A stretch of 64,000 nucleotides of DNA from Marisa cornuarietis (GCA_004794655.1 SMMW01000001.1:16432501-16496500); one strand, 5' to 3'. Shown: positions 13,023-41,277, counted from the stretch's first letter. Notes: generated by a model from the letters alone, not told the origin. A program made the numbers and translations.

Positions 13023-13251
13023 CAAGGGATATAGTAACTAACGTTTCTCCACCAGCAGTGTAGCCCTCCATCCCATCGCGCACTTTGATAGCAACTCGAT
13101 CAGCGAAGTCTTCGGCAATGGAAACTAAGAATTACAGAAACATATGGGTTATCTTATCTCTACCTACGTGAGCACATGAAATAAAGGTCAGTGTGATGTT
13201 AGCGCATAAAAGTATGCCAAAGACTAAAGCATATGGATTACTTTAGCATCA

Positions 13252-13548
13252 TACTGTAGAATAAACACTTTCTGCATGATAAATAAAAACGCACATCCTC
13301 TTTAGCTCTTCGGGAAAATCAACACACATTAAGCAACTGTCCAGCCACATTAGGATTTTTTTCTGTGTCTTTGAGCGGATTTTTATTTCACTCTGAGTTC
13401 CTATGCGAACAGGGCTAGTTTCATAAACGTGGAATACGAACAAATGTACAAGGGTGACAAATACACCCTGTATCAGCAGAACAACAAAAGACAAAGCCGC
13501 GTACAGCATACCTGTCAAGAAGAGCTCAACCAACACATTAAAAGTCAT
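13252..13548 (-). CDS. Unrecognised ORF with a hydrophobic N-terminal segment
   Basis: A minus-strand ATG at 13548 opens 99 codons. I do not recognise a family. Residues 5-41 form a long hydrophobic stretch, enough for one or two membrane passes, followed by a basic and polar tail with KIRSKTQKK and several Cys residues in the last 30 residues. A splice-acceptor-like CTCTTCAG lies just before the ATG, so this could be the last exon of a longer minus-strand gene. It could also be a chance ORF; no upstream exon was found. Confidence 0.25.
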
Positions 13549-14519
13549 TTTCTGAAGAGGATTTTTGATTATTTAAAATGGTATTTTCAAATACATCTAA
13601 CAAAGATATGAATAAAAGCACCACGCAACAGATATACATCGACAACTTAATGCTGTTTAGATGAGACAAATCAGTCAACAAAGCACATACCTGTACCCTC
13701 TACACATTAGATGTTGCATTGCTTACACGTAGGATCATGAACAGCATGGTTAAAACTAGAAATATCGTTTCGAGGTTGAGAAAATCTCAGCTAGCGCGCA
13801 CACTAGTCTTTAAATTGCTTGGATTTTACACATAACAGTCAAAGTGAGACTAGCACTAAGCTTTCTTTACGGAGAAGACGATGATCGAGATCTCCAACCT
13901 GAACAAGAAATGCGTTGATATCTTAGCCTGCATTTGCCATGAAAACTCATAACTCTACTATTGTTATATTTCAGATCAGATATCTACTGAACGTCATCAT
14001 GTTAACATTATGGTCTGCGTACTTAGCTTGTTACTTCGCTCGGGTCGATGACTGAGTCAACCGATACACCGATTGACTGTATGAGAATCTGACATGTTTG
14101 TCATGTTGCCACCTCCATAAGCCTGCTGTTCCTCATACCAAACCTAATCGGGTTTTATCCTTGATTTTGCTATTCGCATCCTGTTTTGCGAAAGCTTTCA
14201 CATTAAAAACGAACGCCATTAGCACAAATAGCATCCTCCATAGAAGTCAAACAAGCTTTCTGATTACAAGTTGGCCAGAATCGATTCAACACTACCACGG
14301 GCGTTGTAACATTGGTAATTATTAGCTAGTGATTTTACTGGCTGATTTTTCTTCTCTGCTCAATTTGTAAAGTTTGCATCTCAAACATCTTGGTGGACAC
14401 AAGATGATTATGCAGAAAGGGCGGCGATGGGTGTGCCACGGCAGACTTACGTCACCCGCTTAAGGTACTCATAAATTACAATGCTCTGCCAACGCTAGCT
14501 GTGCTCCGCGATGTTTCCC

Positions 14520-14527
14520 TATAAAAG
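14520..14527 (+). promoter_or_regulatory. TATA box candidate of the globin gene
   Basis: TATAAAAG lies 347 bp upstream of the globin start codon. A start about 30 bp downstream would give a 5' leader of about 320 nt without an obvious intron. The position and consensus fit a TATA-driven, tissue-regulated gene. Confidence 0.55.
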
Positions 14528-14873
14528 CAGACAGAAATTGCCGGCACTGACTGACTGATTCGCCTTTTGAAGTCTCCGTTAAGTTCGAAATATCAGTCAT
14601 GCGTAATATTGAATTTGACATTATGAAAACTGATGTAAACATGATATATTTGCGTTTAAATTAGAAGCTAATTTCAACTATTACTGCTGGGTACATTTTA
14701 TCCTGATCGGTATCGCCTGTGAAAAATACTTTTTAAATGATCCAGAATTTCGTAAGATTTAATAAAATTCACAGAAAAAGACAATTTTTGTTTAACGTTT
14801 CACATCTAAACCATCTGGACGTATATCAAGAAATTATTGCTAAAAAGTGAGTGAATGTAAGAGAATAATAAGC

Positions 14874-17800
14874 ATGGGCTGTCAGGTGTCTTCATCACTT
14901 CAAGGCTACAGGATCTACTCTCAAGGATCAACCGAGTGTCGCTGCCATTGCCACAAAAATATCATGTCTGAACTCAATGACCCAGACGGACACTTGAAGG
15001 ACGACGAGCGGATCCCGCTAACACGGAGAGAGAAGTTTCTCATCAAGAGATCTTGGAAAGCTATCGGTCGCAACATTTCCCAAACAGGCATTAACATGTT
15101 TCTGAGGTAAGCTGTAAACGTCTTTTCGCTATTACAAGAACTTGCACTAACAATGCACTAACGTCTTGTAGTCTTCACAAATGTTATAAGGCCACTGCAG
15201 AGACATGAGAAATAAAGTAGGTGGGTAGAGATTGCTATCGTCAGAATTATGTTTAGTCTAAAAGTCGAGAGAACGACGTGTTTACAAAGGCCAAACGTCA
15301 TTATGTTTGCGACAGTAATAATCAACACTGGAAATAGTTTTGCTAAGTGCCCGCATAACGGATTGTCACAACACTCGTGCAGGTCTCGTCTCTATCATGC
15401 ATGCAGACAGACATTTGCATGTTCTTTCGCACTACGCAAAGACAAACTACATTTACCTCTTCTGGTCCTGTCTACTTTAAAACAAACAACAACAACAACA
15501 AAATAACGTTCAACACCCGGCCGATAAATTTCACGTATGCTACGCTTGGATTATCTAACGCACATCGACTTTATGTCATTCAGCGTCCATAAAATGTAAC
15601 GATGTACCAAAAGAAATAAGAAAACAGAATTAATCCCTTTCCAACAGTTCAGTTCTTGTTCAGCTTACGATTTTCGTGGGCACGCAGCTTGAAGCTGGAA
15701 AAAAAGTTTTTTTTATATGATTTCACTTACCGTACGGTATGACTTGCCACTCGTGTGACTAAGTTCCGATGTCGTCTCTCTGGAATCGGCATCCTCTGAA
15801 TACATACATAGTCCCAATGTCGCCTCTCGGGATTGACATTGCACACCTCACAATTTCTCCCTGTAGGCGCCACCTATTGGGGTTGACATTCTCGTCGCAA
15901 TACGATGTATACGTCGACTGTCGGGCCGGTCGACCTTTCTCTGGGGTGGTTTAATGACGAAGTCTGTTGCTTAAAGGTCAACTCGCAAAAATCTGGAAAC
16001 AGAGCACAAAGTATCACAAAAAGATATTCCGGTGGTATTTTATGACAAAGAGGCATGAGCAATTTTATATTAATATTTTTCTCTTAAGCACACCTGGATT
16101 TGTTGAGAAAACAGGAAGTGACGAAACGAACGTATCAACCACACTGCTGGTAGATCAAGCACCAGATAGGCAACATCGACGGTTTCTACACCGGATCTGG
16201 TCTACAAGTAAAATCGTGTGACAGAAACGAATCCCAGACACTTAATCCCCGGACACATCCCAGTCTTACCATAGTTACTACGCGACACATTTCTCTTACG
16301 GTTATAATATTTATAGTTCACAAAATAGCAGTTTTGAGTGTTGTGTTGCGATTTGGGGATTGTCTGGGGATGAAGTGTCCGGGGATTAAGTGTCCGGGGA
16401 TGAAGTGTCCGGTCACCGACAGAAACACATCATCATCAGTCGTATTTTTATCGAGCACAATGCTCAAAACAACTGACAGTGTGAGGGCACCATTGATGTG
16501 CGTGATCGAAACAGCTAAAAAAAAAAAAAAGGGGGGGGGGGAATTGAGGGTGATAAACATATTATAAGGAGCTTAAACGGGATCACGTGCGAGTATCAGT
16601 AAGTAAATAGAAAATTTTGCATGCATCTAAATGAGGAAGAAATGTTTTTACATCGATAAACGTTTCAAACTATCATTATATTTTTAATTGTAAAATAAAT
16701 CCTTATCAGCAGTCAGTTGTAACTATTGTTGCCCATTAAATTTTGATCTGATTGACTTACCTGTCTGTTGAATGAATTCAGTTTGGACCATTTAATTATT
16801 TTTTAACTTCATTCGAAGCTTCTAAATAAAGTTCCAATCTGTAGGGCTGTATTCCAAATTAGCTGTTTCATTTTTAGGGCGAACAAAATCGCTTCTTGAA
16901 CACGACAACCTGAGCGATGTTACTTCATTTGACATGAAGACATGCACACTCAATGTTAGAAATACTTCGATTGCGTAAGAGCTCAGTTGCAGGTGAGAAT
17001 GCCGATGTTTGAAGGCTTATATCTTTAAAATTAAGGATCATTATGTACTCATATTTTGGGAATTATTATTTTAAAACGAACTTAACCCGATCATAAAGAA
17101 ATAATGTTGCGAGCGAGCTGACCTTTAAGGCTCACGTTCATCTCAGAGTCGATTCGAACTAAGCTGTACCTATGTAACAGGGGCACAGCTAATTAGACGC
17201 TGTTTTTCTATTCCTGAAAAAACACTATTGAAAGGCACAGTTACGTTTCCACTTCCCACATATAATTCGACTTTCGTAGCTCTGGAAGTGCACAACTTCA
17301 CAGACGGTCGCAACGTATATGGCCATCAACCTTTCTTGAACATTTTACACTTTAAAAATACCTCACCTTCGCACACTCGCTTCGCACGTTTGGCCTGACC
17401 TGTCGTTGCCGACACATGACTCGGACATATACAACTTTTGCAAAAAAAAAAACAACAATGTACTGTGTCACCTGTCCCGCTGTCCGGGACATGGTTGATG
17501 ACGCATGGAGAACACTGCAAAGTTCAAGATCTCCAGCTATCTTGTGCAGTTATTCTGCGACATTTTCGGGAAAGATCGAAAAAAAATCAGACATGATCTT
17601 GATATTATTGCTCAGTCTGAAAACGTTATAATGGCAACCGACAGGTTCGCTGGAGCTCCATTGGATTCTTTCAAACATGTTTGGTGACGTCAGGACCATA
17701 GTGCTGCAAAAGCCCAAAAATCTTACGAGTTCGATTCTGTTCCTTTGAGCTTATTCTTTCAGTATCTAGACTTGCTTACACCAGCAGCTACAGATACTAT

Positions 17801-20327
17801 TATGTATATTTCTCATTTCATCTGGAAGTCCTGTCTGTTTTAAACACAAAAACTAGCACGACTCCTTCTTAAGAAAGCCAGCTTGACCTCTGAAGACTTG
17901 AAAAATTACACATCAGTGTCTAATCTCCCCTTTTTCTCAAAAGTAATTGAATGTATCGTCCTGCAACAGCTCATGGATCGGGCGGAGGCTAATGATCTTC
18001 TCACGCCTTACCAGTCAGCCTGTTGTAAGTCTTGCTGCACTCAGCTGGTGAATAATCTCTTGAATAGCTCTGACTGTAAATATATCTCATTACTCGCTCC
18101 TCCTGGATTTATCTGCGGCGTTTGATCTCATCGATAACGCGATTTTAAGCAAACGGCTTTCATCGACTTCTGTGGTTCGGTGCACAACGCTCAGACCATA
18201 CCTCACACAACGTAAGCAGTCAGAGGCTGTTGCCTGTTGGAAATCTCTGCATCTGCTCTCTTTAAGTATGGTGTTCATCAGAGATCCATACTGGCACCAA
18301 CAATGTGCACTGCAGCGTCTAGAATCTAGATTCTATCATTCGGTCTGCTTGTCACCATATGCAGACGACTGTCAGTTGTACGATTCCACAGCCCCGTCAC
18401 TGGTCTTATTGAGGGCATTGGATCCTTTACTGAACGAGTGACAAAACAGACTGTTAGTCAATAAGTTGAAGATGCATCATGATAAAACTGAGGTCATGCT
18501 GATTGGTAGGAACCGTAGACTGCAACAGGTGAGAGCGTGCCTTCGGTCACTTTTTCGAATCAGATCGAGATTGCATTTCGTGATTCAGAAGGTAACTTTG
18601 GCATGTACTTAGATACAGGTACCTTTGATATACGTATTAACCGACTTTGAGCAATAATGAGCTTCCACCGACGACGTATTGGGGAGATACTATAGGTATC
18701 TGTTTATCGACGAAGCCAACAAACTCACACTGTTTGTAGCGCACATTCTGTCTTTCATGTCAATTACTGCGATGCAGTTCTCGCTGACTTATCTGATAAG
18801 CTGAATAAACTTCAAAGAATTCAGAATCATGCTACCCGCATTATTCTGCGTCGGCCTCGTCATTCCTCCTCCGCTGACCTGCTCATGACACTTCAAACAG
18901 GGCACCCAAGGTGCCCTCCCTATGTTTTCAGAGCCCGCGTCTTCCTTTTATCCGATCTTATTCACCAGTATAAACCAATACGGGCCCCGAGACATCAGGA
19001 TATCTTTCTGCACGAAAAACCAAGTTTTTCCTTTAAGCCTGTTGCAATTGATCTTTTAAAGTATTTAGACTCACTGTTTAGAATTTCCTGCCAGTGCACT
19101 AACCCAGCTTTCAATAAACGTGTGAGACCGTTTTTTTCTAGAAGTAGCAAATTGACTGCATGCTAGTGGGTCTGTTGTTTGCGGCGAGTATAGCTTATAG
19201 CGAAAACCTGGCGCAATATGATAATACTAATGACTAGTTCCTTATGACTGAATCTGCATGTTAGATTATTGAAAATAAAACTCAGCTACAATTATTTTTT
19301 AAGAGGATTCTGTCCTAGTTACATGTTCTCCATTACAGCTTGTTCGAAAAGAATGCAGATGCGATCAAGTTCTTCAAACAATTTGACACTGCTACTACTC
19401 TAACTGATCTCCGCAATAGCAAGCTTTTAGAAAGTCACGTTCGAGGCGTCATGTTCACCATCGACGAAGCGATCGCAACCCTTGATGATGCAGACAGTGT
19501 CATAAACATGCTTCTAAAAGTGGGGAAAGGTCACTTACGCTTTGATGGATTTGATCCCAACGTCTTTTTGGTGAGCTAGGCTCTGAATGTGTAGAGAAAC
19601 TTATACATGAGACTGAATGCACTGAGCACATGAGCCAGAAAGCACAATGCTGTTAAGACTCTAACCATTTCAACTATTTTATGTTATACTCACTGGGTTC
19701 CCGGTTTGAAAGTCATCCAGAAAGTTGAGTTTTAGTTCTACACCATATATGCTCTCCGAAATGAATCATTTTCTTACGTTTTAAATCAGAATTAACGTTT
19801 TTACAATTATTAGAAAACGTAATAGTTTATACCCCTGGAGACATCCCTGTTGCCATCCGATAAAATTCGTTCTCAATGAGCAACACTTTTAAGTGCCGTT
19901 TGTGTTTGCCTAGAACACATAGCAGACGACTCGTCAACCATTTCCTGTACTTCTCTACTGAAGAGCTTTAGGGGATGAAACTGCTTTCTCTAGAGGTATA
20001 TGCCGTCCCTTATGCAATTAATGTAATTAAATTCATAAACTTCACAGCACATTGTGCCAGTAACATTTGTTGTTGTTGTTACATATTACTGATTGCACTT
20101 TCAATTTCATCTTAAACACCACATAAAAATGTATTACTTTTCCTTTTTGACAGCTTCTGGAAGAGCCCTTCCTCCTGGCGGTTAGCGACACTCTTGGAGA
20201 TCGGTATACAGTGCATATTGAGGATATCTACAAAAAATCAATCACCTTTATTCTCAATATGCTTGTTGAAGGCTTCAAACAGGATCATCTCCCAGATAAT
20301 AAATCTTTGTCCCAACCCGTCATGTGA
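14874..20327 (+). CDS. xgb: GlobinX-type membrane-anchored globin
   Basis: Three exons join in phase: 14874-15106, 19339-19570 and 20154-20327, predicting 212 aa. The introns fall at the classical globin positions, B12.2 (phase 2, after NMFL) and G7.0 (phase 0). The start MGCQVSSS fits N-myristoylation at Gly2 and palmitoylation at Cys3, as known for GlobinX. Residues 22-26 form a CRCHC cluster. The globin fold begins near residue 49 with LTRREKFLIKRSW. Inferred haem-pocket residues are CD1 Phe89, distal His111 (ESHVRG) and proximal His143 (GKGH). Their spacing of 22 and 32 residues equals neuroglobin, so hexacoordinate haem is plausible. GlobinX is thought to protect membrane lipids or signal through redox reactions, not to carry O2. 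The GTG nine codons upstream is not an ATG, so 14874 is the start. The fold and introns are directly visible; the GlobinX subfamily is inferred from the MGC start and general similarity. Confidence 0.9.
16229..16417. mobile_element. MITE copy 1, 9-bp target duplication (GGACACTTAATCCC family)
   Basis: The left end is GAATCCCAGACACTTAATCC. The right end carries three tandem copies of a 15-bp unit GTGTCCGGGGATKAA and finishes GTCCGGTCACC. The element is flanked by a perfect 9-bp direct repeat, GACAGAAAC (16220-16228 and 16418-16426). The same element in opposite orientation lies at 34123-34350. It is 189 bp with no coding capacity and sits in intron 1 of the globin gene. Nine-bp duplications are typical of Mutator-like elements. 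Confidence 0.8.
17440..19166 (+). mobile_element. Degenerate non-LTR retrotransposon (CR1/L2-like RT) in globin intron 1
   Basis: Several frames carry pieces of one reverse transcriptase in the right order: SEDLKNYTSVSNLPFFSKVI with LTPYQSA near 17.89-18.03 kb, an AFD-like block near 18.1 kb, LRPYLTQRKQSEAVA near 18.19-18.24 kb, YADDCQLYD (catalytic YADD) at 18.36-18.39 kb and a VNKLKMHHDKTEVMLIG block near 18.45-18.51 kb. The C-terminal part continues to about 19.17 kb. Stops and frameshifts separate the pieces, so the copy is dead. It is in the same orientation as the host gene. Confidence 0.8.
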
Positions 20328-23300
20328 TTGTGACTCAAGGAAGAGTAAAGTTTCTGGAACTGAGTTTCCAGATGAAATAATCAAAATAATCTTTGAGTTA
20401 ATAAGTTTCCTTCTGCGCATATGATATTGAATCCAATGCATATTCCTCCCCACATCAGACGGGAAACATGTTGTTTCCTAATAACATGTTGTTTCCTAAT
20501 TATGACTATTGTCTGTAACAGTAGTCATGCAATATAAACTGCTACACCAACTCTTCCATGCACATGATACATGAACTTGCATGCATTAAGAAAAGAAAAT
20601 CTCAAGAAAAAAGCCATATTTGTTGTTGCAGTGCATCTAAAGCAATTTGCATACAAAAATTAAGGCAATGTTATTATCATCATCAAGTGTATCTAGAAGT
20701 CTTTTTACCCATAAGTCTATAAACTTTATTTTATTGGCATATTTAAGAATCAGCTATCCTTATGTCACCACGAACAGATAATTTATTTTTGTTCTTTTCT
20801 GTTCATGAATTTTAAAATGATTTGGTCTTTGACAAAATATTTAACATGCAACATTTTCCTTTGTGTTACTTCCTCTAACATACTTTTAGTTTAAAACTTT
20901 CCTTAAAAATGCCTTTATGAGAACACCAAAAGTAAACTAATAAAGCTAAACAAGTGAATGTCAATGACTAAGAAGTACCTCTACTTCTCAGCAAAAATTA
21001 ATGGCCTGTTGAGATATTTTAGGGGCTATGTACAAGAGTAAGCAGCAACCAAAAAAAATAAAAATAAAATAAATAATAATAAACCTATAAAACTTTCTAC
21101 AGTTGGTGATAAAGGCATAAATGACAAAGCTACATTTCATTAGATACTCATAACTAGTAAGACATTCTTAGCTCATTCTCTCCATCTTTCAATCAAATCT
21201 AGACAAAAGACTGTTTCTTTTTTCCCCTTTTTCTTTTTTTTTATTTTTCTTTTTTTTCTTTGTAGTTGTATTTCAGCTTGCTTATGTGTTGCATGCTCTT
21301 ACTGGCTGCATATCAACCAAACAGAGAAGTAAGTATAAGTGCTCCCTTAAAAAAAAATTCAGACATCAGCAACTGACAAGGAATCAATAAAGGCTTTCCA
21401 TTCTGGTTGAATGTTTATCATTTTTCTCAGCAAAATAAGTTTTTTCCTCTGTCAAGTGGAGGTTGTTTTTAGTCACATCATGCACAGCACTCAGTGGAAT
21501 ATTGACGTTTGTAAAAACAAAGAAAACTACCTGCTTTTCATCCACTTCACTTTCTGTTGTCCTCCAGTGCCTCATCACAAATGCTTGCTGTACATTAGAC
21601 ATTTCTGTGCCAATATTCTCCACGAAAACCCTGCCACTTACACCCCACCAAACAAATACAGTACAAAAACTCAAAAGAGGTAAAATATTTTGGTTAGAAG
21701 TTTGGAAATTTGTCTCATCCTACAGTTAACAGATGAATTAAGTAAAATACTGAAAAACTATTTTAAAGCCCTCTTATCAAATACACTGTAAAGTAAAAAG
21801 AAGTTTTCCCATTTTCAATGACACAAATTTTTCATTTTCCATCAGTCAAAAACAATTTTAAAAAATGATGCCAGTGGATTTACATATTCAGCATGTGGCA
21901 TAGATGTTCTTACATCTATTTGACTTGCACTTTGTGTCAGACATTGTTACACGCCTACTAAAATCAATAATTTTCATGACAAAAAAAATTATAATGGGAT
22001 GTAACTGTATACATCTTTAGCTTAACATTTTTGAATTGAATAGCTTTTTTCAACTAGTGCAAATGGCAACTTAAGACGAAGAGGAAAATTAACACACCAA
22101 CATAGAAATCAATGAACATTAAGTCTAGAGAATATTGTGGCGAGAAATATTTTTGTTACATTTGATAAGCCATTTGATATAACTAATTTCTTTTCAATTT
22201 GTAAAACAATGGTGTGTCAAAGAGAGATTCTGGTAGGAAAGGCTGATTTTTGCTCTACGACTATACGACTTTTTTTTTTTCATCTACGATATAAGGTTGT
22301 GTTTTTTTAATGACCAATTTTCTGTGCAGTGGAATATCAACATCAGTGTCAGGATAGCAATCTCAAAGTTACATGTCTTCCCTGATGTTTGACTGAAGCA
22401 TCACAGTATCATAAACTAATCAGTAAACATTTTTATATGCAAACTAAGTACTTTCTCAATAGCCTGAAAGATCCAGCAATTATTTTCTTTGTACCAAGCT
22501 TAGAATAGTTTGATGTAATACAAGTGTGACTTTCTCAATAATGAAATCAAATATAAAACTGTAATCATTTCCAGAGCCTAACCATAAGCTCATAGATGAA
22601 AAGATCAAATACTGAAGAGCACTTCTACCTGTTGGTTTATGTAAAGATTCGTATGGCAGCTATGTGCAGACACAATGCAAGACTTACTCAACAAACTTTT
22701 TTTCTTCATTTGAAAAATGACAAATAAATGCAGATTTTCCAACCGCACCTTTTTTTTTTTTTACTTCCTGTACACATTTACATATTGTCTGTCTGATAAT
22801 GGTACTTACAATGCCAGATGAAAATAATTTGTTTAAGTGTACTTCTGTGAAAGGACGAAGGAACTATTGGTACAAAATATTTATCTAATTTCTCTATTAG
22901 GGTCTTGGACAACAATTACGCAAAAAGATAATGCTTCCGTTCCTCTAAAAAATGATTTAATGCAGAAATAATGGGGAACAAGGGGCTACAGCAGACCCTG
23001 CCTTTGTTAAAAAAAAATTCTTTGGATACCTTAAATCTCTTTCAATTCAGCCCAGCTGTAAACTAATTTTATGAACATATTTACAAACAAAAAGAGATAA
23101 AGGAGGATCAAATAAAAATAGAACTATTATTTATAAATCTAAATATGAAATGTGATTACTTCTCGCACCTTAAACAAACAATGCAACTTACTTAACAGTG
23201 ACTCCTGAGAAGAACAGTGAAACATTACTGCTGGAACCTGAAGATTTAATGCATTAATTTATGTGTATGTAAACAGCAGCACTGTCTCAGTTTCTTACAA

Positions 23301-24845
23301 TCATCAAATTTCTTTGCAAGATGCGAGAGGAACTGGGCCAACAATTCATATAAAAGTGTTAAATCAAGGGCACTCTCACAGTGACTAATGAAAAATACTA
23401 ACATGAAAACCAGAAAGCGCCACACTGTATGAAAATTATGAAGCTGCCACTTCCTGGAGAAGTAAACCCTAAATTCAACATCCATACAAATGTAAATGTT
23501 GAAACAAGTTCTCCTCTCCACTCAGCTTTGACAGCTTTGCAGGTGAATATGTTAACAATGCACAACATATAGGAGTTTGACAAATGGGCTTCAGCAAAAG
23601 ATGACTTGTAAGCCAGTTCTTTTTAAACATTTACAGCTTTAACGTAAACATTTTAACAATATACAGTACCCTAAGGGGCTAACAAACCGCCAACAGGGAC
23701 ATACCCAGAAATAATGACAGCTAAAAAGTGCAATTGGTCAGCTGAATAATTCAGGGCACAGTAAACTGGGGCACAACTATTGGTGTACAATCATCCCATC
23801 AGAAACATTCATGGGGAGATGGGATGGGGAGTAAATCAAATGGTTATCATATCTGGCCAGTGAATTTTCACTCAAGACATTTCAATTCATTGTTTCTACA
23901 AATCTGAGGAGCTACAAAACAAACCTTCAATGATAAAACTTTTTCTGAAGAGAGAAATGGTCTCATGCTTTTAAGCTTTTTATACGTTTTTCCTTTTAAA
24001 CCACACCTACTATTTCCAATTCAACATCATCAACATACACCTTATGAGTACATTATCCCCCGTGCAATTGTTACATCTCTGCACCTGCTCAGTTCACACT
24101 TAAGTAACTAAAAAATGCCAAAAAAAATTAGTGTCAACAATAAAACCATTTTAAATGCACAAATGTTTACTTAATGTGATTATTTTCTTAGTATTTTGCT
24201 ACTTGATCTGCAAAAGCAATCTTTGTTTTGTATGAAATACATTATTGATACTTTGAAGCAACCTCAAAGTTGTTACAAAACTGTCACCACCATGTGTTTG
24301 TTTATAGGCAATGCCAAAACAGGTATGATCATGGCTGCTTCTTGTATGATCTCATCTTAAAGTACTGCAAAGCTTTGCAATGATAAATCATCTTATTTTC
24401 CTAATGAAAAACTGTTAAGGTGTGTGAAAAAACATGCCTAGCTGCCCCCGAATCACATAAAAGAAACTAAATTTTTCTTACACCACTGTTCCTAGTGTAA
24501 GCATTTCTCTTATGCAGGATGATCTCCCTGGATATCATTTCATGTGTCAGCATGCAGGTACATGTATACCCATACAAGCACACAAATACACCCTTATTCA
24601 TTGCCCAGCACAAAACACCCACCCATATATTCCCACTTTTACAGGTGTCTATTCGCATGAACATGTAAAAATGGAGCATTTTTTTCTCTTAATACAGCAT
24701 ACAGAGACCCTCCCAACAGCTGATTTGCTCTGTCTTGTATCTCTCCCTGAAACAGATCCAGAAAATCTCAAGAAAGAGAAACTGTTCCATCCAGTTTGCT
24801 CCAAGCATGTTATTTTGTCAAGCCGGTTATAAGGTACACTCACGC
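20328..24845. other. Convergent 3' region of globin and poly(A) polymerase; no gene
   Basis: The 3' ends of the globin gene (+) and the poly(A) polymerase gene (-) face each other across about 4.5 kb. The sequence is AT-rich with many A and T homopolymers, as expected for long 3'UTRs plus spacer. I see no coding similarity on either strand and cannot place either cleavage site with confidence. Confidence 0.6.
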
Positions 24846-40440
<15,595 letters not shown>

Positions 40441-41277
40441 GGTGTCAAAGTCTCTAACAACAAAAAGTAAAAAATTATCGTTATACTTCGTGATTTATTT
40501 TTTTTTTGTTCTGGTGTGGATGATGTGGAGTGAAAAAGGAACATTGTTTGTTGTTACTGTCAACAATGCAAGTGAGAAAGTCCGCGGAAACTGCTTACTT
40601 TTTGCTGCGCAGCGACTCACCTTTAAGTAACGTTGGTGGTAAATAATTAACAAGACGACCAAAAAAGAAAATTATTTTAACTGGTTACAGCTCCAAGAAA
40701 TCGATAGCAAAGTCAAAGTCAAAATTTGTATTCAATTTAATACATCGTCTCGGAATCATTATCAATCAAGGCACTAATTCTGAACGAAGGGCTATATCTT
40801 AAAACTCAGTGATGGGGTAAATTGTTGCAAAAGGTAACGCAAATATGTCAAATTTAAGCAAATTTACCTTATTGTGGATAAATTTACTTCGGACGATATG
40901 TCAGTAAGCCATCTGATTAGGCAGAATTAATATTTATTTCCTAACTGACCATAAAGTTTATGTTTTCCAGCCAAACGTGACCAACAATGGCGGGTTGAAG
41001 TTATTCCCACAAGTCTGTAATCAACATCCGGTCGACCTCAGGCCGTACAAATAGCGTAAATGCACACATCATTGCAAATTATTCTCTGATTAAAAACTTT
41101 AAGTAATCATTATGACTTTTGAGGGGTTTTCCTTCAATATTTTAGTGAATTATGTCTTTACTTCTTTTTCTCTATGACTGAAGGGGTGCAAAGGTCAGAC
41201 GTGATAGATAACTCTAACTACTTAAGAAGGGCGGGTCGTAGGGGTTCGCTACACCACCAGCTTGATAGTTGTTTGCC
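40441..41277. promoter_or_regulatory. Divergent promoter region, poly(A) polymerase / seipin
   Basis: 837 bp separate the two start codons, which point away from each other. No clear TATA box is placed at a useful distance for either gene, which fits a bidirectional housekeeping promoter. The actual transcription starts cannot be read from sequence alone. Confidence 0.5.

Larger units (their letters stand above)
9053..14519. other. Intergenic: BAD-like 3'UTR, repeat remnants, no confirmed gene
   Basis: The first several hundred bases are probably the 3'UTR of the BAD-like gene, with an AATAAA at 9584-9589. The rest holds an RTE LINE remnant near 10.6-10.9 kb, a hAT-like MITE at 12.9-13.0 kb and one hydrophobic ORF on the minus strand at 13.25-13.55 kb, all listed separately. 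I see no other recognisable coding exon. Confidence 0.6.

Noticed and set aside
15766..15860. Tandem repeat of TCGCCTCTCGGGATTGACATT-like units
   Set aside because: Only two to three degenerate units; too weak to call an array, and no CRISPR would be expected in an animal genome.
17440..19166. Treating the RT fragments as an active LINE or as exons of the globin gene
   Set aside because: Blocks are split by stops and frameshifts, and the globin exons on both sides join in the classical B12.2 phase without them.
24512..24832. 106-codon open frame near the poly(A) polymerase 3' end
   Set aside because: Opposite in strand to the surrounding 3'UTR, low complexity and no similarity; the true last exon is at 24846-24950 on the minus strand.
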